Assembly (NCBI RefSeq): GCF_019112545.1
Contig: NW_025064882.1
Location: 1,068,928 to 1,132,927, forward strand
Reading direction: 5' to 3'
Length of the DNA stretch: 64,000 nucleotides
DNA from: Guyanagaster necrorhizus
Taxonomy: Eukaryota > Basidiomycota > Agaricomycetes > Agaricales > Physalacriaceae
The notes below the pieces were generated by a model, which did not search any database, was not told the DNA's origin, and saw nothing but the letters and a program-made list of their open reading frames with translations. Position 1 is the first letter of the stretch. The number at the start of each line of letters is the position of its first letter. This document shows positions 24,562-37,347 of the stretch, in pieces. A program made the translations under genes and the position numbers.

Positions 24562-25061
24562 GTCGCAAATAGTATGCTTTTCTGCTTAGACTTGGTATGT
24601 AGTATGATAAAGACTTCCAGTGTACTATAATGTCCATCCGGATATCATATTAGAACGTTCTGTATTCTTGCAATTCCTGAATTCTCACCCGGAGAGCACA
24701 GGCGCCCAGAACATTGCACGGCGGCAGCTTCCGAGTTGTTGTCACCAGTCTGGGGTTGGGCCACATCTCAACGTCAACATCCGGCCATGTGCAGCGCATG
24801 CTTTCACAGTAATGCGAACCAGGAATGTTAGGCATAACTCTGTACAAATATGGGGAAATTTGGGGGGGGGGGGATGGTAGTGAGGTTTGTGTGAAACCGG
24901 AAGTTAGTAAAGAAAGGAGAAGGGCGTTTTGTCACCAAAAAGGGCCGAGTAAGGGTGATGACAAATACAGCGCAACAAGTTTCAATTTGCTTGATAGCAA
25001 TTCACTTTGACCTCGACGTTCACTACTGCTCGTTGTCGTCGTCTCTCACAGCCAGGTCAGC
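24562..25061. other. Intergenic region with a 12-G tract
   Basis: Holds the 3' flank of the MFS gene and the promoter of MED19. A run of twelve G lies at 24862-24873 and could vary in length or be a sequencing weak point. No coding signal was seen. Confidence 0.5.
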
Positions 25062-26468
25062 ATGCAAAACGCAGTCGCTGGCCCATCTCGCGCCCCGACG
25101 CCCCCGCCGCCATCGATATCTGGCCCTGTCCCTCTCTTTCTCCCTCCACCAGGTGCGCCTCTTGTTTCCCCTCTTGCATACAAACTCACCCGTTCATCTA
25201 GTGCAATATCCCCCGGCACCGGCCCTTTTTACGAGCACTGAAGATCTTATATCCCATTTTTGCCTCCTCGATGCCTACGACAAGTATGTACGACCATTCA
25301 TATCTTCCGATGACCAAGGTGCCAATGCACCACCGACACCGTCCATATCACATCCACTCACGCCGGGAGGCCCTCTCGACAAGGGGAAGGGGAAGGAAGT
25401 GACCGTTAACACTCCCCTCGCGCTCGCTCCACAAACGCCTGCGGCGGATCCCCAGGATGGCGATGACGATGATCCAGGTGGCAAGGGAGAAAAGAAGAAG
25501 AAGAACAACACCTACAAGCATCTCATAAAGGGCACGCCTGGTGCGTTGACTACGCTCTTATGCTGCCATTGTGTACTAATCGCGTGTGGCGCATAGGCAA
25601 ACATTCAATGAAGAAGGACGACTACCTCACATCGTTGATCCTGGGACCAGGCAAGGAGCGCATAAAGATCACTCCCTTTGACCTCAAGACCCAGCGTGAG
25701 GCGTTCTCTGTCAGTGCAGAAGGGCTGAAAGGCGTAGGTTCCATTTCAATTTCTCGAATTCTGGAACTGATCCGTGCAGTGGAATCCAAACACGTTGATT
25801 CAAGAATCCATTCAAGCACGAGAAGACCGGAAGAAACGGGTGCGTTCTGTGTAACCAATGTATTACTTACCACACTCATCTGGCCACAGAAAGAGCTAAG
25901 ACGTCTGGCAAAGGCCCATATCTCCGCCTCCGCTTCTCACACCCCACAGCCAACCCCGACTCCCATTCAAGCACCTATACCTTCTACGCCCGCCTCTTTA
26001 GCTGCACAGCGCACAGGCACCCCGCGGCCCGTAAGCGCCGTGCCCCGTCCCGGGAGTGTGAAGCCGTATCTTCCCCCAGTGCAGGTGACGGGCCTGAATG
26101 GAAGAACTAGTGGCGGAACGCCCCGGACAGCCACACCACACCCACTCAGTGCTCCACCGGTCAGTGCGAGTTCATTGGCCGCACAGCAGCAGGTGCCGAG
26201 AGGGAAGAAGAGAGAACGGGATGATTCCGTTTCGAATTCGAATAAGGGAGCGCCGCCGCAGCCTCAACCTTCAAACATTCCCCCAAAGGCCATCATAAAC
26301 GCCAAGGCAGGTATTCCGGGCGCACGGCCGAGACCGATAAAAAAACAGCGAATGGTTCGTCTTTCTATCCCTTTCTCTTAGGACCTCTGCTGATGTCTGA
26401 TGTAGGATATTCAAGGCCAGTCAAGAGATACCGGCCCTATGCAGCAGCCTACGCCACAGGGCGTTTAA
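25062..26468 (+). CDS. MED19: Mediator complex subunit 19 (Med19/Rox3-like)
   Basis: Subunit of the Mediator head, which bridges regulators and RNA polymerase II in the nucleus. It starts MQNAVAGPSRAPTPPPP. The diagnostic region is TYKHLIKGTPG/KHSMKKDDYLTSLILGPGK, then KITPFDLKTQREAFSVSAEG, LKGWNPNTLIQESIQARED and RKKRKELRRLAKAH, matching the Rox3/Med19 core of basidiomycetes. The rest is Pro/Ser/Thr-rich and disordered, with basic patches (GKKRERDD, RPRPIKKQRM). Introns are at 25152-25200, near 25541-25596, at 25735-25778, near 25840-25890 and at 26355-26405. A final small exon ends MQQPTPQGV. The length of about 400 residues fits. Confidence 0.8.
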
Positions 26469-26851
26469 TGGTGTTGTGTTATCTTCCACCTCCAAATTCT
26501 TCTTAATCTTGTCATCGCTGCATCTATACCTTATTAACTTTGTCCTTACTCTTGCATTCCGTCATCCTGCACATAAAACAACACCTGCATGCATTGTTAC
26601 TCATCAGCAATATACATTCAATTAGTTCCGTTAGACTCCCTGTTGATGTCTTGATATCTCGCTTGCAAATCTCATCACTGATCGTAAAATGCGTGCGTAA
26701 GAGTACATAAGCGACATGAAGAAACGAGACAGAAAATCAGTACACTATCAGTGACATTGGTAAGTATCAGTATAATAAGTAGACCGTATGCACGAGGCCC
26801 ACACAATGTAAGTTATAAATGTGATTCTGTTCCGGGGTATCCAAAAATAAA
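26469..26851. other. 3' intergenic region between convergent genes
   Basis: Between the 3' ends of MED19 and the BAR-protein gene. A/T-rich with TATAAATG-like and AATAAA-like words near 26810-26855, consistent with polyadenylation signals on both strands. No gene was seen. Confidence 0.5.
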
Positions 26852-29577
26852 TTATCCCCTTCCTAGATTCGTAACGCTCCGGTTGCTGATCCCTACATCA
26901 TAGCTTCTCCTGCCTCCAGCGGCCAAGCGGCCATCCTCTTGTGCAAGTACAGTCGTGCTAGCATTTTTTTTGCTATCCAACGACGTTAATCCTCCCTTCA
27001 TCGACCCTCCATACCGTTTAGCGTCCAAAAACGCATTTCCAGCAACAATCGGCATACTCAATCGCCGCATCCAGCCACCTTTACTTTTCTCTCCAGGACG
27101 AGTTGGGATTGAGCCAGATTTTGAATTCTTGCAAGTATCACAGGTGCAATGAGCCGGATGCAGCTGATTAAGTGACTGTCCCGATCTTTCAGGATAGCTG
27201 TTTTCCTCGCTACTGCTTCGCAAGGTGCGGGTTGATGCGGGAGGTGCGAGAGAGTTTGCGTCGTTACTCATCAAAAAATCTCTTTGTCTCTCCAACTCCT
27301 GGGACTTGAACTCAATTTCCAACTCTCTAGCACGAAGTGTCTGTTCCTTTTCTTTAATTTCTAGCTCCTCGAGACGCCGTTGACGACGTAAAGCGTCATC
27401 AAGCGCTGTGGCGTGAATCTGGAAATTTGGTTGTGGCGGTTGTGGTATAGGTATGGCCGTGGGTATCGTAGATGATTCACGGAATGCTCTCGGAGGACTT
27501 CTTCCACGGAATGACGCCTCAACTTGCTGAGCTTGTGAGAAAGTGCCCAGAGAAGGTAGAGTACGAGCGATAGGCGGGGAAGAAGCTCTGACTCTTGGGG
27601 ATGAAGGCCCATCACTGGGTTGATACCGGGTGGCCAGATCGGTTACGCTCATCGGTAACCGAGGGATATCCCTGGACGGAGGAGAGGAAGCGCCATACTA
27701 GCAACATGGTCAGTTATTTCATGGGATCTACGAAAAGATGGACTACGTACATCGTATGAATAACGGTTGCGCATCGCAGCCACGATACTACCACTATTCT
27801 TTGCCGTGTTATTTCTGTCTACGCCTTTGCCTTTCACACTGTCAAGCCCTCGAGTTGGAGGCTTGTAATCGGACCCAAATTCGCGCTCATCGTATGACAA
27901 TAGTCTCGAGGTATTTAAGGAGTTGGGCGAACGTTCTGCTACAGTTGCTGAAGGGTCGTCCAAAGTTGGCGCTGTTAATGACCGCATAGGTGTCGAATGT
28001 CGAAGACCGTGATTATGGCCACCTGGCGCGCTTACATTTGATTGATTGTTTATATCAGAGTTGTCATTGAATTTCTGTTGAGGGGAAGGGGGGCCAGAGA
28101 CAGGTGACGACGACACCGTTTCGCCGGTGATAATCTCGTCCCCGCCAGGAATGACGTCGGATGGCCGGGACAACGTCGGGAAACTAATATGAGATGCAGA
28201 TGATGAGTGGGACGACTGTTCCAGAGAAGGTTGCTGTTGCCGCTGCGAATTAATGGGAGGAAGAGGGAAATGAGTAGGAGGCGCTGGGAATGCAGACAAC
28301 GATCTCACGGATCCCGTATTAGGATCCAAAAATGAGCGGATAGGATTGTCAAAGGAGGAAGGCGGTGTCGACTGGTTCTGCTTCTGTGTAGCTGTGCCTT
28401 CCGGCGTTTGGGGATATTGAGGCTGGTTGGGCGAAGATAAGGGTGATGGTTGCTCCCTTTCTTTCTCGTATACGGTTCGGACCCCAGGATGGACTTCTGT
28501 CGGCTTCTGCGAGTTCACGTCAATAGCTTCGGCTTGCAGACACATTGGCGGCGAAGGTCGTTCTTCATCGGATATGCGATTTACTGGTTCACGAATGGTT
28601 TGCGACGGCGGTGGTGGTGGCTGTGTTCGAGGCTGCTGTTGAGCTGGCGCACCGAGGTCAGGCAAGTCCGGAGGTATAGGACCTCCCCAGCCCCCTTCGC
28701 AAAGAGCCCTCCATTCACCCAAGAGCCCCACAGCAGGTGCATATCGACGAACTCCTTCACAAGCTCGGAGCCATTCAGCATCGGCTATGCGGGACATGCA
28801 TGCTGCTACACTGAATGTCGTAGATGTATGCCGCTGCGTCACGAATAAGGCATGGTTGCTAAAGAGAATCACTGAATGCATGACCGTTACAAGATAAGTT
28901 TATACGCACTACTTATCCTGTGATATTTCTGGTGCAAGAGCGCTGATGAGAGTAATGTAACGCGCATGCTCGTCACTGGCGTCGCGAGCGCTCTTCTTAG
29001 ACTTCTTCTCGTAGACTTGGCCTGGTCAAGGGGACCTTGTCGGAGGGGTGGTAACACACAGTTGAGAATGATTTACCTGCTTGCTTAATCTTGTCGTTGG
29101 CAGCAGCGATTCTATCGTCGCAGGCCTTCTCCTCTTTCTGTAACATGACAAATGTGAAGTTGTTCTTATGTAGGGGCGTTACGGCGCACGTACGGCAAGT
29201 TTCTTGAACCATTTTCTGACCTCGCTACTGATTCCTTCATATTCTTTGTCAGCTATCTTTGCAAATTTGGCGTCGATATCGAATAGAGCCTCAAAGATAT
29301 TGGCACTAGCGCTCAGCGTGTTGGCTAGAAATGAAGGTCAAGGTCGACCCTCAGAATAGCCAGGGGGAAGTAGAGCGGACTAACCAGCGATGTCGGTCGT
29401 AGTTTTCAATCCAGCGCTTTCACGAAGAGCCTTCACCAACTTCTTCTGCAATATCACAACGGCTTCCGCAGCCTCACAGTAATCGCTCAAGACGCCTAGC
29501 AAGGTTTCCAATGATTTGCATGACTTGTGCACGTCCGCTCTGTCGTAGGGATGTTGCTGGCCTGGATTGCTGGCCAT
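26852..29577 (-). CDS. BAR-domain protein, possibly Ivy1/I-BAR type
   Basis: The N-terminal ~230 residues are helical and BAR-like: DVHKSCKSLETLLGVLSDYC, AAEAVVILQKKLVKALRESA, ANIFEALFDIDAKFAKIADK, EVRKWFKKLA, KEEKACDDRIAAANDKIKQA and SARDASDEHARYITLISAL. This suggests a dimeric membrane-bending module. In yeast the I-BAR protein Ivy1 binds phosphoinositides and Ypt7 at the vacuole. The remaining ~600 residues are disordered and Pro/Ser-rich, with a predicted coiled coil (RRQRRLEELEIKEKEQTLRA), a Cys-pair motif (HPAHCTCDTCKNS) and a basic patch (KGGWMRRLSMP). At least five introns fall in the N-terminal part and one near 27700. The start is MASNPGQQHP at 29577. The BAR assignment is likely, and equivalence to Ivy1 is tentative. 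Confidence 0.7.
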
Positions 29578-30159
29578 CCGCCTCGTCGTCGGCCGTCGTA
29601 AATAGAAGAAGGTGGCGGGGGTAAGAGCCGGTAAGTAGAAAGGGGGTGCGGCCCTCCCACGCAAATCCAAAATGGAAATTCAAACGAAATCAGACCACGT
29701 TTTGAACGTTTGTTCCTCCAGATCTCACTACATATATCACTACTTGGCCTCGTCATCATCAATGTATTTATTTATATTCCAACATCGCTTATCATACAAA
29801 CAGGCACACGTCTATGAAACAATTCGAATATTAATGAAGGCCAGCCCACAGATCTTGACCCTTCTTGACCGCCGATCACGATCGCAGTACTTTTGAAAAT
29901 CGAATCGGCAGCTTGAGCGTATTTCCTTATCGATTGTCATATAGGCAAATCAAAGTCAAAATACCGGCTTCGGACTGACCTACTAATAGTCTAAAGCCTA
30001 GGGATGTGTATCGCGCCTTACCAGACCTTCATAATCGTCTCTGTTTTTCATGACGCTTGTCTATATCCTACTATTACTCTATGGACCAAATAATTCCGAG
30101 TACAAGTTCTAGTTCTAGAAGGCGATGCATTGTGTCATTTTGCAGTGCTAACCAAAAAT
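29578..30159. other. Intergenic region, no gene seen
   Basis: Upstream region of the BAR-protein gene (promoter side near 29578) and downstream flank of the alcohol dehydrogenase (near 30159). The open frames are short and lack motifs. Confidence 0.45.
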
Positions 30160-31348
30160 CTACTGATTCGTAAGCACTCCTCTGTAGCGTAATCTGCCCG
30201 AGCCTAATCGTTCTATGGCCTCCGTAATACCCTCAGTCGTCATAGGAAACTTTTCAATTATTGGACATATGTTGTTGCGGGCGGAAAAATCTAGCATATC
30301 GTTGCTAGAGAGAGGTCAGAACGGCTAGTGCCAATATTGACAAACTATAAATCAAGCTTACTGCATAACTCGTTCGGCGAGAACTGTTCCAACAACCTCG
30401 ATCCCCTTCCAGGCGAAGGGCGTGTACGGTACGCCCATCATGTACTTGGGATCAGTCACAGTCAACGGAATGACGGTGGCTTTCGGAGCTAAGATTCCGA
30501 AGTACGACTCATAATCCACCATTCCAGCCGTTGTAACGATGAGTCTGTTGATAGGTTTCGACAATCCAATCTGCGACAGATCGTCAATACCTTTGGTTGC
30601 GTAAAATTCATGCGTCCCCAGGCTTAAAGCCTCCTCCCGCTTCGAGTTAGTGCCCGAGAAGACAACAACGTCGCAGCCCATTTTTGCTGCGAACTGAATG
30701 GCAAGATGTCCCAAACCACCTATGCCGACGATGCCAACCCGGTCTGTGGGTTTACAGTACTTGATTAAGGGCGTGAAGACGGTGGAACCGGCGCCTGAAA
30801 ATTAAGACGGTTTGTTAGTAATCACGCCTTGAGTAGGATGTACGTACACATGAGTGGCGCGGCTTTCTCAGATGACAGAGCATCCGGCAATTTGAAGAGC
30901 CAATCTTCCTTCCAAATACCTAGTTCCCCGAGGGAACCTTGGTCAAAATTGGCCGAACCAAAGCATTTCTTCATCTGACAAAAGACCTCGTTACCGGTCT
31001 GACACTCTCTGCAGCATCCGCAAGTTTCATGCATGTATCCCCATCCCACTCGATCCCCGACCTTCAAACGCTCACAAGATGGACCGACCTCTTGAACGAT
31101 ACCGACACCTGCATTATCCCATTAATATTGAGTAGCACTTCTTCACGTTTCCACTGGATATGATATAAGTACCGACCTTCATGACCAAGTACCATATCTA
31201 CGTTCAAATAGTGCAAATCCGTTCCGCATAATCCACTGTGTGTGACCTTGACGACAACATCGCCGGGAGAAAGCTCCTCCCTAGTGAAAGAAGATTCGAC
31301 AATTTTGCCAGAAACGGAGCCTCGGAAAGTTTTGCCTTCGTAGACCAT
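30160..31348 (-). CDS. Zinc-dependent NADP(H) alcohol dehydrogenase (CAD/ADH6-like)
   Basis: Medium-chain dehydrogenase that interconverts alcohols and aldehydes in the cytosol. CAD/ADH6 relatives prefer NADPH and reduce aromatic or branched aldehydes. It starts MVYEGKTFRGSVSGK. The catalytic zinc region is HSGLCGTDLHYL and GHEGVGIVQEVG, split by an intron. The structural zinc loop is ETCGCCRECQTGNEVFCQM, with all four Cys. The Rossmann motif is GIVGIGGLGHLAIQFAAKMG. The end of the protein is ITEAIERLGSGRLRYRGVLT. The Cys after GL is followed by Gly where many CADs have His. Introns lie near 31120-31180, 30798-30849 and 30305-30360. About 345 residues, complete. Confidence 0.9.
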
Positions 31349-31733
31349 TATCGTGGGGGTTTGAATGTAAACTGCACCTGCGGGACTTCCTTTAAATATA
31401 TCACCGAAATCTCTCTATCCATGCCCAGCATGCTTCGACAGCTCCAGAAGCATAGCTGGAAACGGCCGGGCAGGACCATCTTCATTCCGGTCCTTATAGA
31501 ACCTGTCGCAGTAACAATCGTGTGCTAGTCGGGTGGCTACCGGCCTGAGGCCTTCAGTCCTGACGTCCAGAGACGAACGTTCGGCTAAGACAAACGGAAC
31601 CACGTTTATCCGGTATAACTATTCTACACATCTAAGCACAGGGTTGACATCTGAAAATAACATCAACAGCGAAGAACTCGTACATCTAACAATATACTTC
31701 TCTTTTACGCAGACAAATGACTTAATCATTGCT
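31349..31733. other. Intergenic, promoter of the alcohol dehydrogenase
   Basis: Lies between two leftward genes, so it holds the alcohol dehydrogenase promoter and the 3' flank of the methionyl-tRNA synthetase. No motif beyond A/T-rich patches was recognised. Confidence 0.4.
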
Positions 31734-34466
31734 TCAAGGATGTTGCAACTTTGCCAAGTCTCCTTTCAACTTCTTCAACACATCTACTTCGGCCTTAATC
31801 TCCGCATCCAGCTCCTTCGTCTTGGGAGTTTGACTCTTTAGAGCACGAACGACATCTCCCTGCTCTCTTATCTTCACCTCTAGAACCAATATTTCTGGCG
31901 TCTTTGGTATGTCCGCTGCGGGTGCCAGCGGGACCTTACTCTTCCCCCTTTTACCTGCAGGCTTTGACGCCTCCATTTCAGTGGCGCTCTCCAGACCCCC
32001 GAACCGGGCCCGGAATTTTTCAGCCATACCCTCGTCAATCTTTTTGAACAGATGCTCGGTCTTACCAATGATATGACCAGCAAGGATATCGGTTGAAAGT
32101 GCATCTGGAACGGATCTCGCCGGGGCGTTGAGCTGTTCGAGAATGGCGGCAGCCGTTGCAGGCATGTAGGGATACACCAAAGTGGATAGGACGTAGATAA
32201 GGTTGACGGCACGGGACAGGACTTTTGCGCATCGGATGGGATCTGAAGTCATTAGAGCCTTACCAAGGCCCGAGGATTGCAGATAGCTATTGCCGCGGAT
32301 GGAGATGAGCATGATGGTTTGGAGACCTAAACGAAGCTTCACGGATTCCATGGCGTCAATGTAATCCTTGAGTAAGCCGTTCACGTCTGAGATGAAGTCT
32401 GCATCGTGTTCATCGTTAACTGAAAGTGGGCCTGGCTCGTCCCCACTTTCAGGAATGACACTGTTGTATTGCGATGACACGAATTTGAGAACTCGATTGA
32501 CAAAGTTGCCAAAACTGGGTTTAAGATTAGGATATGCTGTTGCAGTACGAGGAAGGTACGGACTTGTTTAACAAAACATTGTTGTTTGCAGCAATCTGTG
32601 GATGAGCATATGAGATCTATCCGTAAATGCGAACATCAGAAGGACTTACACAGTCCGACCATGAGAACATAGAATCGGCTGTCTCTGGTCTTGTAGATAG
32701 AAGGTAATACCTCCAGACCGACGATGGTATGCCTGTCTCCTTTGCAGCTGGCCCAAAGACACCACGATTACGGCTTTTAGAGAACTTTCCGCCTTCATAG
32801 TTCAGATACTCTTGAGAATAAGTCAGCCGACCTCGTACGCGACTGGGTGCAAAAGGCATAGTTTACCAGTCGTTGATAAGTGGTGCAGGGTCGTCCAATT
32901 CCTCCCATCAGCAAGTTGAACAGAAGGGAAGTAGACTGTGTGGAAGTACACATTATCTTTACCCATGAATTGATACAAACGGACATTCTCAGGGTTGAAC
33001 CACCATTTTTCCCACTCTGGTGTGTAGTTGGCGCTGATACTTGGGTAACCAATAGGGGCGTCGAACTGGAAATGTGTTAAAGTGTGCACTTGGGTCCAAA
33101 ATTAGAGAACTTACCCAGACGTCTGTTGAACAGAAAGCGTGATTAACGACGGCCATGAAACACGTAGATGGACCTACATAGAACTTTCCCCCTCATGGAT
33201 TCATCTTCCGCCGAGTCAATTGGAACAGGCACACCCCATTTCAGATCTCGTGTGACAGGCGTGGGAAGCAATCCAGCCTTGACCCGCGCGTCGACTAGCT
33301 CGCCGTCTCCATTGATAACTGAGTTGGAAGACCATTTCCCTTCTTTCCAAGATTTTTTGATCCACTCCTCCGTCCGAGGTTGTATCTGGTCCAATTTAAG
33401 GTAATTATGGGTCGAGACTCGCGTTGTTACACGATGATCTTTGTTGACCAAGCATCGAGGCTTAATTAATTCAATCGCGTCCAGCGTCCGGCTGCAAAGG
33501 TCGCACTGATCACCACGAGCATCCTGGGTACAAATGTAAACATAGATGTAACAACAAAAAAGGTCCATGTCAAACCTCATAGCCACAATGCGGGCAGATG
33601 CCTTCTACAAACCGATCTGCCAAAAACCTGAGAGGTGAGGGAATCGAAATTTTTATGAGAGCATTTCAACTCACTTGGGACAACCCTCACAATAAATCTG
33701 CTCTTTATCCTGTTTCTCCAAGAAACCATTTGCTCCTAAATTCCGGTATATTCCTTGACATATTCTGCGAAACCGATTAGATCATGTAAAAGGAGCCGGG
33801 CCTTTACGTACTCCGTATGCCATGGAGTCGAAGTGCGTCCGAAATAGTCGAATCTAAGACAGCAGTTGGTACTCGAATCCAATGAAAGAACAGGACATTT
33901 GCGAACCCAATGTCAAACCACTCGTAGGTTTCTTTGTGGAGAAGATGGTATTTGTCACATAGCTCTCGCGGGGTTATATGCTCCTTCAAAGCTTGAGTTT
34001 CCGTAGCGGTTCCGTACTCGTCAGTCCCACAGATGTATAGCGTTGTTCTATTTCTAGTGCCTATCCGGACATGAAGAAGGCCAAAGAATACACAAAACCG
34101 GCAACGACGTACGGTTATAACTGACGCGAGAAATTAGCCCGTAGGTGAATGAACAAAGAACGAACTCACCGACTAAAAACATCAGCACTGAGAGTACTCC
34201 CAATAATATTTCCTACTGGGTGATTAATTGCGTTCACGAGACCATATTCGAGGCCTCTCACCCAAATGAGGAACGTTGTTGCAGTATGGTAGCGCGGACG
34301 TAATCAAAACATTGTTCTCCCCTTCCTTTGGCAGCCTGTACAGGCCGCATTGTTAGCTTCACGGACAACCACTGACATCCAGAAGCACCATACGTCGCAG
34401 GGTGTCCTGGAGGGGGAATGACCTGTAGCAGACCATCTGCAGATCTGATTTTTTGGCCCGACATGG
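31734..34466 (-). CDS. MES1: Methionyl-tRNA synthetase, cytosolic
   Basis: Charges tRNA-Met with methionine (class I synthetase). The conserved N-terminal strand reads [20 protein letters not shown], whose PHLGN is the HIGH-equivalent motif. The zinc knuckles are [16 protein letters not shown] and GDQCDLC. The KMSKS-equivalent is KFSKS in [33 protein letters not shown] and [14 protein letters not shown] are typical MetRS active-site segments. The anticodon-binding helical domain spans [18 protein letters not shown] to [18 protein letters not shown] Lys-rich linker and a helical tail ([16 protein letters not shown]) follow. The N-terminus before the catalytic core is only ~30 residues, so the GST-like arm that yeast uses to bind Arc1 is absent. 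Many introns (about 12). The start [11 protein letters not shown] is the best in-frame ATG. Divergent from OPT. Confidence 0.92.
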
Positions 34467-34682
34467 TATACGGCAGCGTCGAGGTTGATGACAAGGGCGA
34501 TACGGCAAATCGATGAAAATGACTCGGAAGCCGCAGGCAAGCATGCTCACATAGCGCGGTCTGCCACGTGGCTCACACGCAACACTCGTCCTTCGGATGA
34601 CGCGATTGCTGACTGACTGCACGGCCGATGCGATAACGCCTTCCCTTTCCTTCTTCCATCAGTCCGCCCAAGTTCCAGCGCC

Positions 34683-37229
34683 ATGAACGTCTCTCGCTGG
34701 CTTAAGTGAGTAATTTCCGCTGCATTTCCCAAATATTTCGCCTATATTTGTTCCAGGAAGCACTGGGAACCGCTCACAAGTCTACAATCTTCGGCCTCGA
34801 GAGAATTTACTCCTACCGCTGTTATTTTGGGTCTCCTGATAGGATGCTTGCTGTGCTTTACGAATCTTTACTTTGGGCTGCAGACCGGCTTCATTAGCAT
34901 GTCCGTCAATGATGTATTTGACCAAAGCACTCGCTGAAGATAGCTATCTTAGGATGTCTCTACAATCTGCCTTGATTGGCTTCCTCATATCAAGAATGCT
35001 GCCTGACCCTCTCAGCGCCCAAGAAATAATTGTTGTTCAAACTACTGCCGTAGCAACAGGAACAATGCCTCTGGCTGTCGGTGATTCAACGCAGCCCGTT
35101 GACTATGTAGGCTTACTGTACGTACAGGCAGGTTTTGTTGGCATCCTTCCTGCCTTGGGACTTCTAGACGAGGGGCGAGATGGATCTCCCCCCATCCATC
35201 TGACTTGGATAGCTGCCGCAGGCTGGTCTTTTGCTGTTGCATTTTTTGGGTATGACCAGCATTACCTGCTTCAGCCGTGGCTAAATAATAGTTGTAGAGT
35301 GTTCATGTCCCCTCCAATCCGAAAGCAAGTGGTATGATGCTAGTGTAATAGAAATTTTAAGATACTGACTCACCTCGCTAGATTATTGAAGAGCAGTTAG
35401 CGTTTCCGTCGGGCACCGCTACTGCCCATCTCATATCTGTGCTACACAAGTTGCCCCCGCCGGAAACGGGGTTGCACCGACGAACTGGCTATGAACGTAT
35501 CGATGATGAAGAAGTACCCGATCCTTCTAGTCCCGCCATAGACCGGGAGGAGGGTGCGCTAGTTGCGCATGAGCAAGAAGTCGTTCAAGGTACCGGTTGG
35601 CAAACGTTGTTGTGGAGTTTCGCTCTGTCGGGGATTATGACAGTATGACAGAATTCTAATCATTGCCCTGATTTCCCACTCACATCCTACTCAGCTCATA
35701 GCGTACTTCTTCCCAGTTATCTTTTCTATTCCGCTTTTTGGAAACCATCTTGCTAAAGAGTGGTTATGGACTTTTACTCCCAGTTTGTCGTATGTCGGTC
35801 AAGGTTTGTGCATTTCCGACGCGGTTTTTTGGACCTTGATCAATAGCTGTAGGGATTATAATGGGTTATCCCATTACCTTGTCGATGAATCTGGTATAAT
35901 TTTCCTTTATTCTTTCAATATGCAGAACGAATTGACTGTCATTGCAGGGCATGGTTGTTGGTTGGGGGATTCTGTCGCCTCTTTCGAAGCATCTAGGTTG
36001 GGCTCCTGGACCAGTCGGTAGCATGACGGACGGTGCTCGGGGATGGATTCTTTGGGTATCCTTAGCGATAATGTGTGCTGACAGTCTTGTGTCCTTGGTT
36101 CCCGTCATATTTGGTTATGCCAAGGAGATGATTGGGACAAATCTCGGAGCTGGCTCTTATTCAGATTCTAAAGAAGATAATGAAGTCGAGACAGCCGATA
36201 GGCTCGTACCCCTGAGTTGGGTTATTATAGGATGGAGTATCAGCATTATTCTCGGGACGTTCTTGGTCTGGATTGTGTTTGGTCATGAAGGAATCAAACC
36301 TTGGGCTACCTTCTTGGGTTTTGTTCTCGGGGGCATGCTCAGCGTACTAGCGTATGTGATTTTAATTCTGGTTGAGCACATTACTAATTATTCGTTGCAG
36401 AGTACGCGCTCTCGGAGAAACAGATATCAATCCTGTTTCCGGTCTAGGGAAGATTTCGCAGCTCTTCTTTGCTTGGATACAACCCGGAAACATCGTAGCA
36501 AATATCATAGCTGGGGGAGTAGCAGAGGCAGGGGCGCAACAGTGAGTACCTCGTCCTGTTGCATAGCTCTACACCTAACAGCGTCAAGGGCTGGTGATCT
36601 CATGCAAGATCTGAAGACAGGGCATCTGTGTCACGCATCTCCAAGGGCCCAATTCTACGGTCAATTAATTGGATCAGCATTTTCTATCTTGGTTACAACA
36701 ACTGCTTATACCCTATATAATCGGGCATATGATATCCCAGGACCCTCGTTTCCTGCACCTACGGCGTATGTTTGGTTAAGCCTGGCGCGACTTTTGCGTA
36801 AGCAGTATGTCTGAACTGTTCTTCTCAGCTTGACTTCTCGTAGGTGACGGAAAACTTCCGGAACAAAGTAGCGTGTTCATGTTTGCTTTTGCCATCATAT
36901 TCGGGGCTGTAGCAGCATTTAAGACTTATGCTGCTCGGAGGTATCTTTGGTACAGCAAATGGATACCATCCGGTGTGGCGTTTGCTATTGGTTTCTTGAA
37001 TACGCCGTCTTTTTCGATAGCACGTCTGATTGGCGGTGTTCTCGAGCATGTGTATCGCACTCGATTCACTAAGGACAAATCAGACATTCGCCTGATTGTT
37101 ATTGCGAGCGGTTTTGTACTGGGCGAGGGCGTTACGAGCATTGTATCTTTGATACTTCGGACATTCGGTGTCGGCGTTGCTTCATGCTGGGGCTGCGGCC
37201 ACGGTCTGTGTGGGGGATGTCCTGTATGA
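34683..37229 (+). CDS. Oligopeptide transporter (OPT/YSL superfamily, YGL114W-like)
   Basis: Integral-membrane transporter of the OPT superfamily; relatives move small peptides or metal chelates. It starts MNVSRWLKKHWEPLTSLQ. Landmarks are AVILGLLIGCLLCFTNLYFG, LQTGFISMMSLQSALIGFLI, IIVVQTTAVATGTMPLAVG, ALGETDINPVSGLGKISQLF, GNIVANIIAGGVAEAGAQQ, AGDLMQDLKTGHLCHASPRA and the last helices ending VASCWGCGHGLCGGCPV. The NPVSG and AGDLMQDLKTG motifs are strongly diagnostic. A charged loop (YERIDDEEVPDPSSP) separates the first helical bundle from the rest. About ten introns, including a first exon of eight codons. The Cys/Gly-rich C-terminus (CWGCGHGLCGGC) may be a metal-binding end. The gene is complete. 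It is divergent from MES1 by 216 bp. Confidence 0.9.
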
Positions 37230-37347
37230 TATACATCACTTGTAAAATATAGAAATAGTAGAGCCGGCGATCGGAACACGTCGGTGCCACGACATCCATA
37301 CTGAACCATAAGTAGTAGACAGTGGCACTTCCTAAATTCATGCCATC

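Noticed and set aside
24862..24873. Run of twelve G as a possible regulatory G-quadruplex
   Set aside because: A single homopolymer without spaced G-tracts; more likely a simple mutation-prone run or a sequencing weak point.
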